From contig NZ_BQYJ01000003.1 in the NCBI RefSeq assembly GCF_023168165.1, forward strand, positions 636,499 to 700,498: a DNA stretch of 64,000 nt. Direction: 5' to 3'. The position numbers and the translations under genes were made by a program. Of the stretch, positions 1 to 8,107 are shown piece by piece. Under the pieces are notes generated by a model. That model saw only the letters and a list, made by a program, of their open reading frames with translations, was not told where the DNA came from and made no database searches. Numbering within the stretch: position 1 is the first letter of the stretch; every line of letters begins with the position of its first letter. This DNA is from Niallia sp. NCCP-28. Its GTDB lineage: Bacteria > Bacillota > Bacilli > Bacillales > Cytobacillaceae.

Positions 1-369
1 TTTCATGGATGCATCCCATACAGCAAGTGCCGGATGATAATTTTTTCCTTTGGAAGCAGGATTAGTTGTCCCGCTCGTCATAAATACTGCCTCTGCTTCC
101 TCTATCGGTGTAGTGGATAATGTCAATTCTTTAAATCCTTGAATGGGCATCAGAGGAATATCAGACCAATGCTTCACCATCAAAGGCGTCTTTTTTTTGC
201 TTTGGCAATACTTTTTATAGGCTTGGTTGTGCTGAAATTGATAGGAAAAAATGGTCAGTGCCAATTCATTAAATTCCTGTTCATATTGTTCATTATGTAT
301 AATCGGCTGACCGTATGTTTCCATAAATGCAAGAAGCTTGATTTGAATTTCCTGTGCATGTTCTATCAT
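1..369 (-). CDS. LuxE-like acyl-protein synthetase, N-terminal part (cut by window edge)
   Basis: The frame is open from an ATG at 369 to the window edge, giving 123 residues of a longer protein. The start is preceded by a GGAGAA ribosome binding site. The visible part holds the phosphate-binding signature FMTSGTTNPASKG (about residues 92-104), followed by HPALAVWDASM, which resembles the LuxE/adenylate-forming family that activates acyl groups with ATP. The family assignment rests on this motif; other adenylate-forming ligases (PaaK-like) share it, so the substrate cannot be stated. The gene is transcribed away from the thiW terminator and is probably an independent unit. Its C-terminal part and operon partners lie outside the window. 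Confidence 0.6.
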   Translation of the reverse strand, partial: MIEHAQEIQIKLLAFMETYGQPIIHNEQYEQEFNELALTIFSYQFQHNQAYKKYCQSKKKTPLMVKHWSDIPLMPIQGFKELTLSTTPIEEAEAVFMTSGTTNPASKGKNYHPALAVWDASMK

Positions 370-484
370 GATTGATTCTCCTTTTTTACCCAATTTGGGA
401 TATAAACAAATAACAACTGAAAAACGATAAACATACTAGGAGATAAAAAAACTCTCCTTGTATTTGTTCATCCAGCTGCAAAAC

Positions 485-542
485 TTGAAAAAAAACAGAT
501 ACTACATCGATAAATCAATATTCATGTAATTAGTGTCTGTTT
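485..542 (-). terminator. Rho-independent terminator after thiW
   Basis: A 12-bp stem (AAACAGACACTA pairing with TAGTATCTGTTT, one G-U pair) is followed on the minus strand by a run of eight T. It lies about 75 nt past the thiW stop. Confidence 0.75.
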
Positions 543-615
543 CCTCTGCTTTAAAAAGCAAAGGAATTCCTGTAAATAATGATCTTTTCTTTTTAACTTG
601 CGTGTCCTGCATTCC

Positions 616-1140
616 TTAATTTTTGTCTGTATATTTTCTATTTACAGCAGAAGGGGGGAAAACAGCTACACGATTTTTTATAAAAACAGATAGAATAATT
701 GCTCCTATGCATGCACCAACAATCGAACTAAATATAAATAGGGGAATAAATCCGAATAAAGTGGCCTTTTGCCCAAGAAACAGGCTTGCAATTGGATAAG
801 ACAGCAATGCACCAAGTATGCCTGTACCGATGATTTCTCCCAAAACAGCCATATACATTTTGTTTGTTTTTAAAAATAATAGGGATGCAAGCAATGCACC
901 AACCATGCTTCCGGGAAATGCAAAAACGGAGCCAGTTCCCATTATGTTTCTCAATAAGGAAATGCATAAAGCTTGCGCCACTGCATAATAAGGTCCTAAT
1001 AGCACAGCAGATAAGACATTAATAAAATGCTGAACAGGAAATACTTTTGTAAAACCGATCGGAATATAAAATAAATTGCTTGATAGTGTGCCGATTGCAA
1101 TCATCATTGCTGTAATTGTCAGTTTTTGTGTTTTTCTCAT
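616..1140 (-). CDS. thiW: ThiW, S component of a thiamin-precursor ECF transporter
   Basis: A 174-residue integral membrane protein with about five to six hydrophobic segments. ThiW proteins are substrate-binding (S) components of energy-coupling factor transporters, thought to carry a thiazole precursor of thiamin and to work with a shared EcfA/EcfT module encoded elsewhere. Family-typical stretches are FPVQHFINVLSAVLLGP (about residues 34-50) and FPGSMVGALLA (about 75-85). The start at 1140 has a good GGAGGGA site 6-7 nt upstream. The gene stands alone and is preceded by two TPP aptamers, which supports a thiamin role independently of the sequence family. No ThiM/ThiE/TenA neighbours are present here. 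Confidence 0.88.
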   Translation of the reverse strand: MRKTQKLTITAMMIAIGTLSSNLFYIPIGFTKVFPVQHFINVLSAVLLGPYYAVAQALCISLLRNIMGTGSVFAFPGSMVGALLASLLFLKTNKMYMAVLGEIIGTGILGALLSYPIASLFLGQKATLFGFIPLFIFSSIVGACIGAIILSVFIKNRVAVFPPSAVNRKYTDKN

Positions 1141-1193
1141 AAAAGTCCCTCCAGTGTGAAATAAATATAGGCACTAAGGGAATTGGGGGAGGC

Positions 1194-1230
1194 AAAACGA
1201 TCCATAATCGCATACAACTATCATCGTTTT
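1194..1230 (-). promoter_or_regulatory. Hairpin between TPP aptamer 2 and thiW
   Basis: A perfect 8-bp inverted repeat, AAAACGAT and ATCGTTTT, is separated by 21 nt and lies directly after the second TPP aptamer. It is followed by a C-rich stretch rather than a long T run, so it may be a switching or expression-platform stem instead of a classical terminator. Function is inferred. Confidence 0.45.
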
Positions 1231-1231
1231 T

Positions 1232-1328
1232 CTACACTTCCCTCCGCTGGCATAATCCAGATCAGGTAAAAAGGGTTTTTGAACCTATTGTTCTAATTTC
1301 AGCTAAGCAATCAGCTCCCCTAATGCAG
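1232..1328 (-). ncRNA. TPP riboswitch, gene-proximal aptamer (variant)
   Basis: The minus strand carries the TPP hallmark ACCTGATCTGGATTATGCC followed by AGCGGAGGGAAG, the ACCC segment, and a P1 helix (CTGCATT pairing with AGTGTAG through G-U pairs). The pyrimidine-binding motif, normally CTGAGA, reads CTGAAA here. This is the second aptamer of a tandem arrangement before thiW. The altered core base may reduce or change ligand response. Confidence 0.82.
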
Positions 1329-1341
1329 CTATAAAGTTTTT

Positions 1342-1363
1342 ATCAACTATTGATGGATAGTTG
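1342..1363 (-). promoter_or_regulatory. Inverted repeat between the two TPP units
   Basis: TCAACTAT and ATAGTTGA form an 8-bp stem with a 6-nt loop in the RNA linking the two TPP units. No T run follows. Role unknown. Confidence 0.35.
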
Positions 1364-1431
1364 ACGTAAATATGTATAAATTCCCCTCCTGCTTCGTTAA
1401 AATAAAAAAGCTTTCTCCTTAAAATCGCCAT

Positions 1432-1467
1432 AAAAAAGCCAGATCCTTTATGCAGACCTGGCTTTGA
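1432..1467 (-). terminator. Terminator of the distal TPP unit
   Basis: AAAGCCAGGTC pairs with GATCTGGCTTT (one G-U pair), followed by six T on the minus strand. It lies 27 nt past the distal TPP aptamer, as expected of a transcription-terminating expression platform. Confidence 0.75.
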
Positions 1468-1493
1468 TAGTTAGCGAAAATAACTTTTTTCAC

Positions 1494-1591
1494 TTGACTA
1501 CTTTCCTCCGCTGGCATGATCCAGATCAGGTCCAAGGGTTAAAAAAATCACTTTTTTCTCTCAGTCCACTATCTGGACACCCCTAGTAGTT
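1494..1591 (-). ncRNA. TPP riboswitch, distal aptamer
   Basis: A canonical TPP (thi-box) aptamer: TAGGGGTG, ACTGAGAG, AACCCTTGG, then ACCTGATCTGGATCATGCC and AGCGGAGGAAAGT. P1 is formed by ACTAC and GTAGT. It is followed by its own terminator and then by a second aptamer before thiW, giving a tandem TPP leader. Confidence 0.93.
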
Positions 1592-1867
1592 TTGCGTTAT
1601 GAAATTATGTTAATCATATACCCTCCATTTTCATCTGTAAAGAAACAATTTGGTGAAAATTAGCGGATTTTGCAAATTCCTTAGGTATTGCTAGATTAGA
1701 ATATTCGATTATTTAGAAAAAAATAAGAAATACTAATATCATGAAAGAAGGAATAACAATGAAGAAAAAAATGGTATACTCCTTCAAGAAAAGATGTTTC
1801 AAATTTTTTTATATGACAATTTAGTTGCAGAAGTGCGAGGAACATATCCTGATAAACAAATGGACTC

Positions 1868-1950
1868 ATTGCTTCAATTTTTGTTCGTTTTGCTTCAGTT
1901 TTCGAATGATTTGCTTCAGTTTTTTCGGAATAGCTATTTTTCGACAAAAA
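1868..1950 (+). repeat. Dispersed repeat, TTTTTCGACAAAAAA family, copy 1
   Basis: This stretch contains three near-repeats of TTGCTTCAGTTTT ending in GCTATTTTTCGACAAAAAA. The same arrangement occurs inverted at 19317-19384. It lies in the 428-base gap 1592-2018, which otherwise holds no gene I can support. On the minus strand it would read as a KTEA-rich peptide without a ribosome binding site, so I treat it as noncoding. Confidence 0.55.
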
Positions 1951-1968
1951 AACACCATTGCCATACTC

Positions 1969-2014
1969 AAAAAAAGCTGCAATCCATGATTACTCATTGG
2001 ATACAGCTTTTTTG
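1969..2014 (-). terminator. Terminator after dbpA
   Basis: AAAAAGCTGtATCCA pairs with TGGATtGCAGCTTTTT and is followed by T residues on the minus strand, immediately past the dbpA stop. Confidence 0.8.
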
Positions 2015-2018
2015 TTTT

Positions 2019-3464
2019 CTATTTTTGTGCAATGCTAACCCTTATTTTTTTCCCTTTAATTGTTGTCTGTTCCATCAACTGCAAAACTAAGGATCCTTTG
2101 CCATTTAAAATATCGATATATGTCAACTGATCTTTGATGGTGATAATGCCGATATCCTCTGCAGCTACTCCTGGCAGATTGGCAATGGTTCCGACAAAAT
2201 CAACGGCGCGCAGCTTTTTCTTTTTGCCGCCATTAAAATGAAGCTTCATAATATCTTGATTGATGCGTGCGGTGCGGTTGTTCCGGACAACGCGGCGGCC
2301 ATTGATTTTTTCTTCGAATGCTTCTTTGCCTTGTGCCACTGCTTCTTTAGCAGGTGCTTCCATTTCGGTTATTTCAAAGCCGATATAGCGCTCAATGGAG
2401 TGGACGAATTTGCTTTCATAAGGTGTGGCGAAAGTAATTGCTTTTCCGGTATTGCCCGCTCTGCCTGTTCTGCCAGTACGGTGCACATAGCTTTCTTTTT
2501 CCATTGGCACATCATAATTGATGACAAGTGTGACATTATCAATATCAATTCCCCTTGCTGCGACATCTGTTGCGATCAAATAGCGGAAATTGCCCATTTT
2601 AAAGCCATTCATCACAGCAAAGCGATCCTCCTGTTCTAAGCCCCCGTGCAATTTTTCGCAACTATAGCCTGCATCGTCTAACTGTTCGAAAACAACATCA
2701 ACATGTTCCTTTGTGCGGCAGAAAATAATGCTGCTGTCTGGATTTTCCACTATTAATACATCCTGCAGCAACTGGATTTTGTCCTCTTCTTTGCATTCTA
2801 TTATACGGTGTTCAATCTGTTTTGCTGTTTTTTGCTCTGCCTCTATCTCGATATGGACAGGCTCTTTCATGTATTGATGGCATAACTTCTCGACATCTGT
2901 TGGCAATGTGGCAGAAAAGACCATCGTTACCCGATCTGCTGGAAGGCTTTCGATAATTGTTTCCACATCGTCAATAAAGCCCATATTCAACATTTCATCT
3001 GCTTCATCAATAATTAAATAGTTGATCTGTTCTAAAGAAAGAGTTTCTCTTTCTATATGATCCAATACACGTCCTGGTGTACCAACCACCACATGCGTTT
3101 TTTGTTTTAGCTCTTCTTTTTGAATGGAAAAAGGCTGTTTTCCATATACAGCAGCCGCTTTTATTCGTTTAAATCGGCCAATATTGGTGATGTCTTCTCG
3201 CACCTGTGCTGCAAGTTCTCGTGTTGGCGTTAGAATTAACGCTTGTGGTTTTTTCTCTTCCCATTCAATCATCTCGCAAATAGGAATACCGTAAGCGGCT
3301 GTTTTTCCGCTGCCTGTTTGTGACTTTACCACAAGATCTTTATTTAAAAGCGCTTTTGGCAATACTTCACACTGTACCTTTGTAGGTGTTTCATATTTCA
3401 GCACCGATAAGGCCCTTTTGATTTCATCGCTTAATGAAAACAGATCAAAATTACGTTCTGTCAT
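2019..3464 (-). CDS. dbpA: DEAD-box ATP-dependent RNA helicase DbpA/YxiN
   Basis: About 481 residues. In order: the ATP-binding loop [30 protein letters not shown] and [10 protein letters not shown], which together define a DEAD-box helicase core. The last 75 or so residues ([19 protein letters not shown] onward) resemble the RNA-binding domain of DbpA/YxiN, which directs the enzyme to hairpin 92 of 23S rRNA, so a role in large-subunit assembly is expected. I place the start at 3464, not 3476, because AGGG lies the right distance upstream of the second ATG. It stands alone between its own terminator and the ileS fragment. Confidence 0.92.
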   Translation of the reverse strand: MTERNFDLFSLSDEIKRALSVLKYETPTKVQCEVLPKALLNKDLVVKSQTGSGKTAAYGIPICEMIEWEEKKPQALILTPTRELAAQVREDITNIGRFKRIKAAAVYGKQPFSIQKEELKQKTHVVVGTPGRVLDHIERETLSLEQINYLIIDEADEMLNMGFIDDVETIIESLPADRVTMVFSATLPTDVEKLCHQYMKEPVHIEIEAEQKTAKQIEHRIIECKEEDKIQLLQDVLIVENPDSSIIFCRTKEHVDVVFEQLDDAGYSCEKLHGGLEQEDRFAVMNGFKMGNFRYLIATDVAARGIDIDNVTLVINYDVPMEKESYVHRTGRTGRAGNTGKAITFATPYESKFVHSIERYIGFEITEMEAPAKEAVAQGKEAFEEKINGRRVVRNNRTARINQDIMKLHFNGGKKKKLRAVDFVGTIANLPGVAAEDIGIITIKDQLTYIDILNGKGSLVLQLMEQTTIKGKKIRVSIAQK

Positions 3465-3596
3465 GATTTCCCTCATTTATCTAGTATTTATTCAACTTCC
3501 ATATAGGATTCTCCAGTAAGAATAACTTATACTTAATCTGAATATATTTATTATACATGAATTTGAAGGAATAAAGAGTTTTCTTACAATTAACCA

Positions 3597-3626
3597 AGGA
3601 CAAGGCTATTTTAGCCATTGTCCTTT
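3597..3626. terminator. Hairpin after the ileS fragment
   Basis: AAGGACAAGGCT and AGCCATTGTCCTT form a strong imperfect stem just past the ileS stop. T runs on either side are weak, so it is probably the old ileS terminator. Confidence 0.5.
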
Positions 3627-3631
3627 ATTAA

Positions 3632-4777
3632 TTATTCTGCTGGTACGAGGTGGATAAAGACGGTTTCACCGTTAATCGTTATGTCGCTTCCTTCCCCTTT
3701 TTCTTCTGTTATTTTTAAGTCTCTCATTAACAGATTATCCTTAAGCATCGATTGATAATTTGTTATTGCCTTTATTAATGGACCGTTTCCACCTATTTGA
3801 AGATTGACGCGAAGATTAATTGGCAAGTTCAGCTGTTTCCGGTATTCTTGAACAGCACGAATAAATTCTCTTGTCACTCCTTCTTGCATCAGTTCTTCTG
3901 TGATAGTGACATCTAATATAACAGTAAGTGATTCATTTGATGCAGAAGAAAATCCTTCTTTAGCTTTTTTCTCCACCATCACATCCTCTAGAGCAACAGG
4001 GATTTTTTCTCCTTCTGGACTGATAGATTCTCCTAACCCATTCACTAAAAAAGCAGAAACTTCAGCTGATGACAACTGTTGCAGCCAGTTATTCACGATA
4101 TTGGCATTTTTCCCGAATTTGCGGCCAGATTTTCTAAAATCTAATTTTAATTTCAGCTCTTCTAAAATAATCCCTTCATATGGTTTCCAATTTATTTCTT
4201 CCGGCCTATTCACAACAGAAATGCCTGCTAATGGCTGTTTCACTTTTAATGACGCTGTATTGCGAATCGATCTTCCTAATTCCACCACATCTAATACGGC
4301 TTGCATGTCTTTTTCTAGGTTATCGTTTAGAAGTGTTGAATCATCTGCTGGAAAATTGCTAAGATGCACGCTTTCTCCTGTTAACTGACTGTATACATCT
4401 TCTGCTAAAAAGGGAGTAAAAGGTGCAAGCAGTTGACTTGTTATCGTCAATACCGTATACAGTGTCTGATATGCCGCTCTTTTGTCTTCTGTCATGCCTG
4501 CTGACCAAAAACGGCTTCGTGAACGTCTGACATACCAATTGCTGACTTCTTCAATCAATTTTCCCATTTCTCTTGCTGCATTTGTAAATTGATAGACTTC
4601 TAGATGCTGTGTTACTTGATAGATGGTTGTATGAAGTCTTGATATTATCCACGTATCTAGTATAGTGTTTTTCCCATCATCATGCCTTTGAGGGTCGAAG
4701 CCATCTAATTCTGCATATAACGTATAAAAATTGTGGATATTTACAAATGTGTCGATTACCTTTGATTTTGCTTCCAT
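3632..4777 (-). pseudogene. ileS: Isoleucyl-tRNA synthetase, C-terminal fragment (type IleS2)
   Basis: 381 codons match the anticodon-binding and C-terminal region of an isoleucyl-tRNA synthetase. Landmarks are NWYVRRSRSRFW, LLAPFTPFLAEDVYSQL and, near the end, the domain containing LMQEGVTREFIRAVQEYRK. The usual enzyme is about 920-1,030 residues. The Rossmann catalytic domain with HIGH and KMSKS and the editing domain are absent, so aminoacylation is not possible. The ATG at 4777 falls inside what should be mid-gene and has no ribosome binding site. Upstream of it the frame soon hits a stop inside sequence belonging to an unrelated plus-strand gene. The features suggest the bacterial/eukaryotic-like type 2 enzyme. 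A functional ileS must exist elsewhere. Confidence 0.85.
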
Positions 4778-5099
4778 TTTTATAGAAGGCTGGTATGAGG
4801 AAATGTCCGCTTCTGACTATAAGCCAGGAATTTCCGGCATTTTTGATGGCGAGCAAACATTAACGAAGACCTTTAATGAAGCTGTTGACAAACAAAAAGA
4901 TATAAAAGATCATACGTATTTATGGAGCGCATCACCAAATATCGGCATTACCACAAAAGAAAATGCACCAGACTTTGATGTGGATGCGCCAAAAGACTCG
5001 CTTGCATGGGGCTGGCAGTATGGCATTGATGCCGAAACATGCAATATTGATACAAATCTATTTGACAGCAGGCTTTTGGATGTGCTTTGGAGCAGCTAA
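4774..5099 (+). pseudogene. DUF1906 (Rv2525c-like glycoside-hydrolase-like) domain, C-terminal fragment
   Basis: From about 4774 the plus strand reads IEGWYEEMSASDYKPG and runs to LAWGWQYGIDAETCNIDTN and a stop at 5097-5099. This resembles the end of the DUF1906/GH25-like TIM-barrel proteins that act on, or bind, cell wall; the family call is tentative. The 5' part is missing: upstream of 4774 the open frame runs antisense to the ileS fragment, which is chance. There is no start codon with a ribosome binding site. Together with the ileS fragment this marks a rearrangement or assembly junction. A truncated repeat and a strong terminator follow. Confidence 0.55.
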
Positions 5100-5127
5100 A
5101 ATAATAAGCTTATCTGCTTGTTATTCC

Positions 5128-5184
5128 AGATAAAGTGAAACTTCAATCAGTGGGGGTCAAAAACCCGTTACTGCCGGATAAATA
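5128..5184 (+). repeat. Dispersed repeat, GAAACTTCAATCAG family, copy A (internally deleted)
   Basis: It begins GATAAAGTGAAACTTC and ends CCCGTTACTGCCGGATAA. Compared with the full copy at 12114-12262 it lacks the central 90 or so bases; the break falls at the two G-rich GTGAGGG-like segments, consistent with slippage or recombination between short direct repeats. Confidence 0.7.
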
Positions 5185-5220
5185 AAGGGTGCAAAGAGCT
5201 TGGCTCTTTGCACCCTTTAT
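5183..5220. terminator. Bidirectional terminator
   Basis: AAAGGGTGCAAAGAG and CTCTTTGCACCCTTT form a perfect 15-bp stem with T-rich flanks on both sides. It separates the plus-strand DUF1906 fragment from the minus-strand symporter operon. Confidence 0.85.
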
Positions 5221-5225
5221 TTTCA

Positions 5226-6698
5226 TTAAATTTCTTTTGGAGCTGTTTTAATAGCTGTTACAGGTCTTGTCGCAAAAGATACAACAATCAATACGACTAA
5301 ATTAATAATCAAGGCGATAATGCCGACATTAAAATCTTGAATCGCTTGGGGAAGAAACGGGAACAAGCTGCCAATTGTTGTACCTGAAATCGTTACATAG
5401 GCAACCGTTAATACGCCTGTCAAGATTCCGGCAAATGCTCCTTGTTTTGTGACAAAATTATTTTTCATCAAACTGAATAACAAGGTTGGAAACAACTGGG
5501 TTACAAGGCTATAGCCCATCAATAATAGCGCAACCAGTGTGCCGCCGCCCTTAAATGTAACAATTAAAGCAATAATCGCTACAATCGGAACAAAATTGCG
5601 GGCCATATTGGATACTTGTTTATCTGTAGCACTTGGCTTTAGTACTTTATAAATATTTTTTGCAAGCAATGTGGCAGCAGCCATCAAAATCATAGAACCT
5701 GGCACAAGAGCTGTTAAAATTCCAGCAGCACCAATGATGCCGACTACCCATGGATCAAATGTTTGAATGGATAAACGAAGCAAGGCTAAATCTGCATCTG
5801 CTCCTTGTAATCCTGGCACTTGAAGAATAGCTGCAAAGCCTACAAAAAAGACAAATAATAGCACTAATTGATAAAGCGGCATAAAAATAGCATTTTGACG
5901 GAAAGATTTTTCCCCTTGTGAGGAATAAATAGATCCGAATGTATGTGGCCACATATAAAAACCAAGCGCCGTTAATAGGACGGTTGTGACAAACCATGAA
6001 GAACTTTGGCCTTCAGCAGGCAAAGCAAGAAAACCAGATTTTGCCGCATCAATCGCTTCAAACATTGGCTGAATGCCTCCGTAATAATGAAAAGGCAGAT
6101 AAATTCCTAAAAACAAAACGACAACCAATATTAAGATATCTTTTGCAACAGCTGTCCATGCAGAACCATGGATTCCAGACACCATCACGTAGACAGTAAC
6201 CACAATAATGCCAATCCAAATCGCTATAGTGGGAGAAATATGGCCATAAGATGCTTCCGATACAATAATTCCAAGTCCTTTCAGCTGCAGAACAAAATAG
6301 GGAATCATCGCTGTAAACCCTACAATAGAAACTAAAATACCTAAGTAAGGACTTTTGTATTTGCTGACAAAAAAATCAGATTGTGATAATAAATTGTTTT
6401 CTTTTGCATAACGCCAAATTTTTGGAAGCAAAAAATAGGACATAATATAGGCTAGTCCGCCATAAGAAATGATATAATAAGTTGGACCACCTTTACTGTA
6501 GGCCCAGCCGCTTCCTCCTAAAAAAGTGAACGTGGTATAAATTTCTCCGGCCATTAATACAAAGATAAGAACAGAGCCGAATCCCCGTCCTCCGACAGAC
6601 CATTGCTCCAAATCCATATCTTTTCCTTTTTTGGCTCGAATGCCTAAAAAGATGGATAAAATCATCGTAGCAAAGATAATGACTAATGCTGCATTCAT
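5226..6698 (-). CDS. Sodium:solute symporter family permease (YhjB-like)
   Basis: A 490-residue protein with about 13 hydrophobic helices, typical of the SSS family that imports organic solutes with sodium. Features include GGRGFGSVLIFVLMAGEIYT near the N-terminus and a central GFYMWPHTFGSIYSS, a stretch found in SSS proteins. Its start overlaps the stop of the upstream DUF3311 gene by 4 bp (ATGA), indicating translational coupling; the same pairing occurs in Bacillus yhjC-yhjB. The operon also encodes two M20 amidohydrolases, so the likely cargo is an N-acyl, N-carbamoyl or ureido compound that is cleaved inside the cell. The exact substrate is unknown. Confidence 0.85.
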   Translation of the reverse strand: MNAALVIIFATMILSIFLGIRAKKGKDMDLEQWSVGGRGFGSVLIFVLMAGEIYTTFTFLGGSGWAYSKGGPTYYIISYGGLAYIMSYFLLPKIWRYAKENNLLSQSDFFVSKYKSPYLGILVSIVGFTAMIPYFVLQLKGLGIIVSEASYGHISPTIAIWIGIIVVTVYVMVSGIHGSAWTAVAKDILILVVVLFLGIYLPFHYYGGIQPMFEAIDAAKSGFLALPAEGQSSSWFVTTVLLTALGFYMWPHTFGSIYSSQGEKSFRQNAIFMPLYQLVLLFVFFVGFAAILQVPGLQGADADLALLRLSIQTFDPWVVGIIGAAGILTALVPGSMILMAAATLLAKNIYKVLKPSATDKQVSNMARNFVPIVAIIALIVTFKGGGTLVALLLMGYSLVTQLFPTLLFSLMKNNFVTKQGAFAGILTGVLTVAYVTISGTTIGSLFPFLPQAIQDFNVGIIALIINLVVLIVVSFATRPVTAIKTAPKEI

Positions 6699-6889
6699 TC
6701 TGCTTCACTCTCCTTATTCTTCGGATCAATTTTATAAATAATTGCCATAATAACCGATGTTAACACCGTCCATAATACGCACCAAAACAGCAAAAACGGC
6801 ATACCCAGCACATATGGGGTGATTTGATTAAAAAGAAATACTCCCCCTAAAAGAAATACAAATGGAATAATGGCCAATACTCGAATCAT
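6695..6889 (-). CDS. DUF3311 small membrane protein (YhjC-like)
   Basis: A 64-residue protein with two transmembrane helices (about residues 5-25 and 28-50) and a short charged tail ending in KESEAE. DUF3311 proteins are regularly encoded directly before SSS-family symporters and are thought to be accessory subunits. Here the stop overlaps the symporter start, and the gene follows the amidohydrolase by only a few bases. The start at 6889 lies 2 nt past the upstream gene's stop, so translation is probably coupled. No catalytic motif is visible. Confidence 0.8.
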   Translation of the reverse strand: MIRVLAIIPFVFLLGGVFLFNQITPYVLGMPFLLFWCVLWTVLTSVIMAIIYKIDPKNKESEAE

Positions 6890-6891
6890 TT

Positions 6892-8091
6892 TTATTCACA
6901 TCCTTTTTCTGCATGTAAAAGTTTTAAAGAGCTATGCACAAATAGATTAACCCCTTTTTCAAGTGCATCTTCATCAATAGCAAATCGTGCATGATGATGC
7001 GGATAAACAGCCTCTTTGTCCGGATTGCCTGCTCCTATATAAAAGAACATGCCTCGAGTTTTTTGCAAATAGGCAGAAAAATCTTCTCCTCCCATATTTG
7101 GCTTCATTCTGTCTACTGCTTCTTCTCCATACAAATCAATAACCGATTCTTCTACAACTTTTGTTATATCCTCTTGATTAATAACCGGTCTGTAGCCATA
7201 TTGGTAATCAAAAGCATATGCAGCGCCATGCGCTTCTGTTATGCCCTTAACAATACGCTCTATAAGAGTAGGAACTTCTTTGCGCAACTTGGCATCAAAA
7301 CTGCGTACTGTTCCGCATATTTCAACAGATCCTGGAATAACATTATGAGTTGTTCCTGCGACAAATTGAGTAACAGACAATACTAAAGGATCAAGCGGGT
7401 CTGTATTTCTTGAGACAATATGCTGCAAGTTTGTCACTACTTGAGAAGCAATGGCAATTGAATCTACCGTTTCATGAGGCAGTGCAGCATGTCCCCCTTT
7501 CCCTTTCACGGTAATATAAAATGTATCGGGTGCTGCCATCATCGGCCCATATACAATCCCTATTTTTCCAATTTCAAGAGGTGCCCAAAGATGCGCGCCA
7601 ATTACAGCATCCACATCGTCCATTACTCCTGCTTGCACTAATTCTTCGGCGCCGCCAGGAAAAAGTTCTTCCGCATGCTGAAATATCAGCCTGATTTCTC
7701 CTTCCATTTCATCTTTTAACGCAGAAAGCACTTTTGCTGCTCCAAGAAGCATCGCAGTATGGCCATCATGTCCACATGCATGCATTACTCCAGGATTATT
7801 GGAACGAAATGGACTGCTGTTTTCTTCTTGGATCGGCAGTGCATCCATATCGGCTCGGAGGGCTATCGTTTTCCCGGGCTTTGTACCGATTATTTTTCCA
7901 ACGACACTTGTTTTTGTCGGACGAGCCAGTTCTATATTTCCAAAGGAAGCTAGCGTGTCGTATATGTATTGAGATGTTTTTTCTTCTTGAAAAGAAAGTT
8001 CTGGGTGTTGATGCAAATGGCGGCGCCACGCAATTACTGAACCTTTGACTTCTTCTATTTTCTCTCGTAGACTAGCGGTAATCACTTCCAT
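6892..8091 (-). CDS. M20 family amidohydrolase (hippurate/N-acyl amino acid hydrolase type)
   Basis: A 399-residue cytoplasmic zinc peptidase homologue. Metal and catalytic motifs are in order: ALRADMDALPIQEE, HACGHDGHTAMLLGAAK, IFQHAEELFPGG, then GKGGHAALPHETVD and the late GGEDFSAYLQ. This is the M20D amidohydrolase pattern, cleaving N-acyl or similar amide bonds of amino acids. A GGGGAG ribosome binding site supports the start at 8091. It lies between the allantoate-amidohydrolase-like gene and the DUF3311/symporter pair, all on one strand with short gaps, so it is one step in the same catabolic route. Confidence 0.85.
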   Translation of the reverse strand: MEVITASLREKIEEVKGSVIAWRRHLHQHPELSFQEEKTSQYIYDTLASFGNIELARPTKTSVVGKIIGTKPGKTIALRADMDALPIQEENSSPFRSNNPGVMHACGHDGHTAMLLGAAKVLSALKDEMEGEIRLIFQHAEELFPGGAEELVQAGVMDDVDAVIGAHLWAPLEIGKIGIVYGPMMAAPDTFYITVKGKGGHAALPHETVDSIAIASQVVTNLQHIVSRNTDPLDPLVLSVTQFVAGTTHNVIPGSVEICGTVRSFDAKLRKEVPTLIERIVKGITEAHGAAYAFDYQYGYRPVINQEDITKVVEESVIDLYGEEAVDRMKPNMGGEDFSAYLQKTRGMFFYIGAGNPDKEAVYPHHHARFAIDEDALEKGVNLFVHSSLKLLHAEKGCE

Positions 8092-8107
8092 TGTTTTCTC
8101 CCCATTC

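Noticed and set aside
1696..1947. Minus-strand ORF rich in KTEA repeats
   Set aside because: No ribosome binding site, overlaps a dispersed noncoding repeat, and the peptide is low-complexity; treated as a spurious frame.
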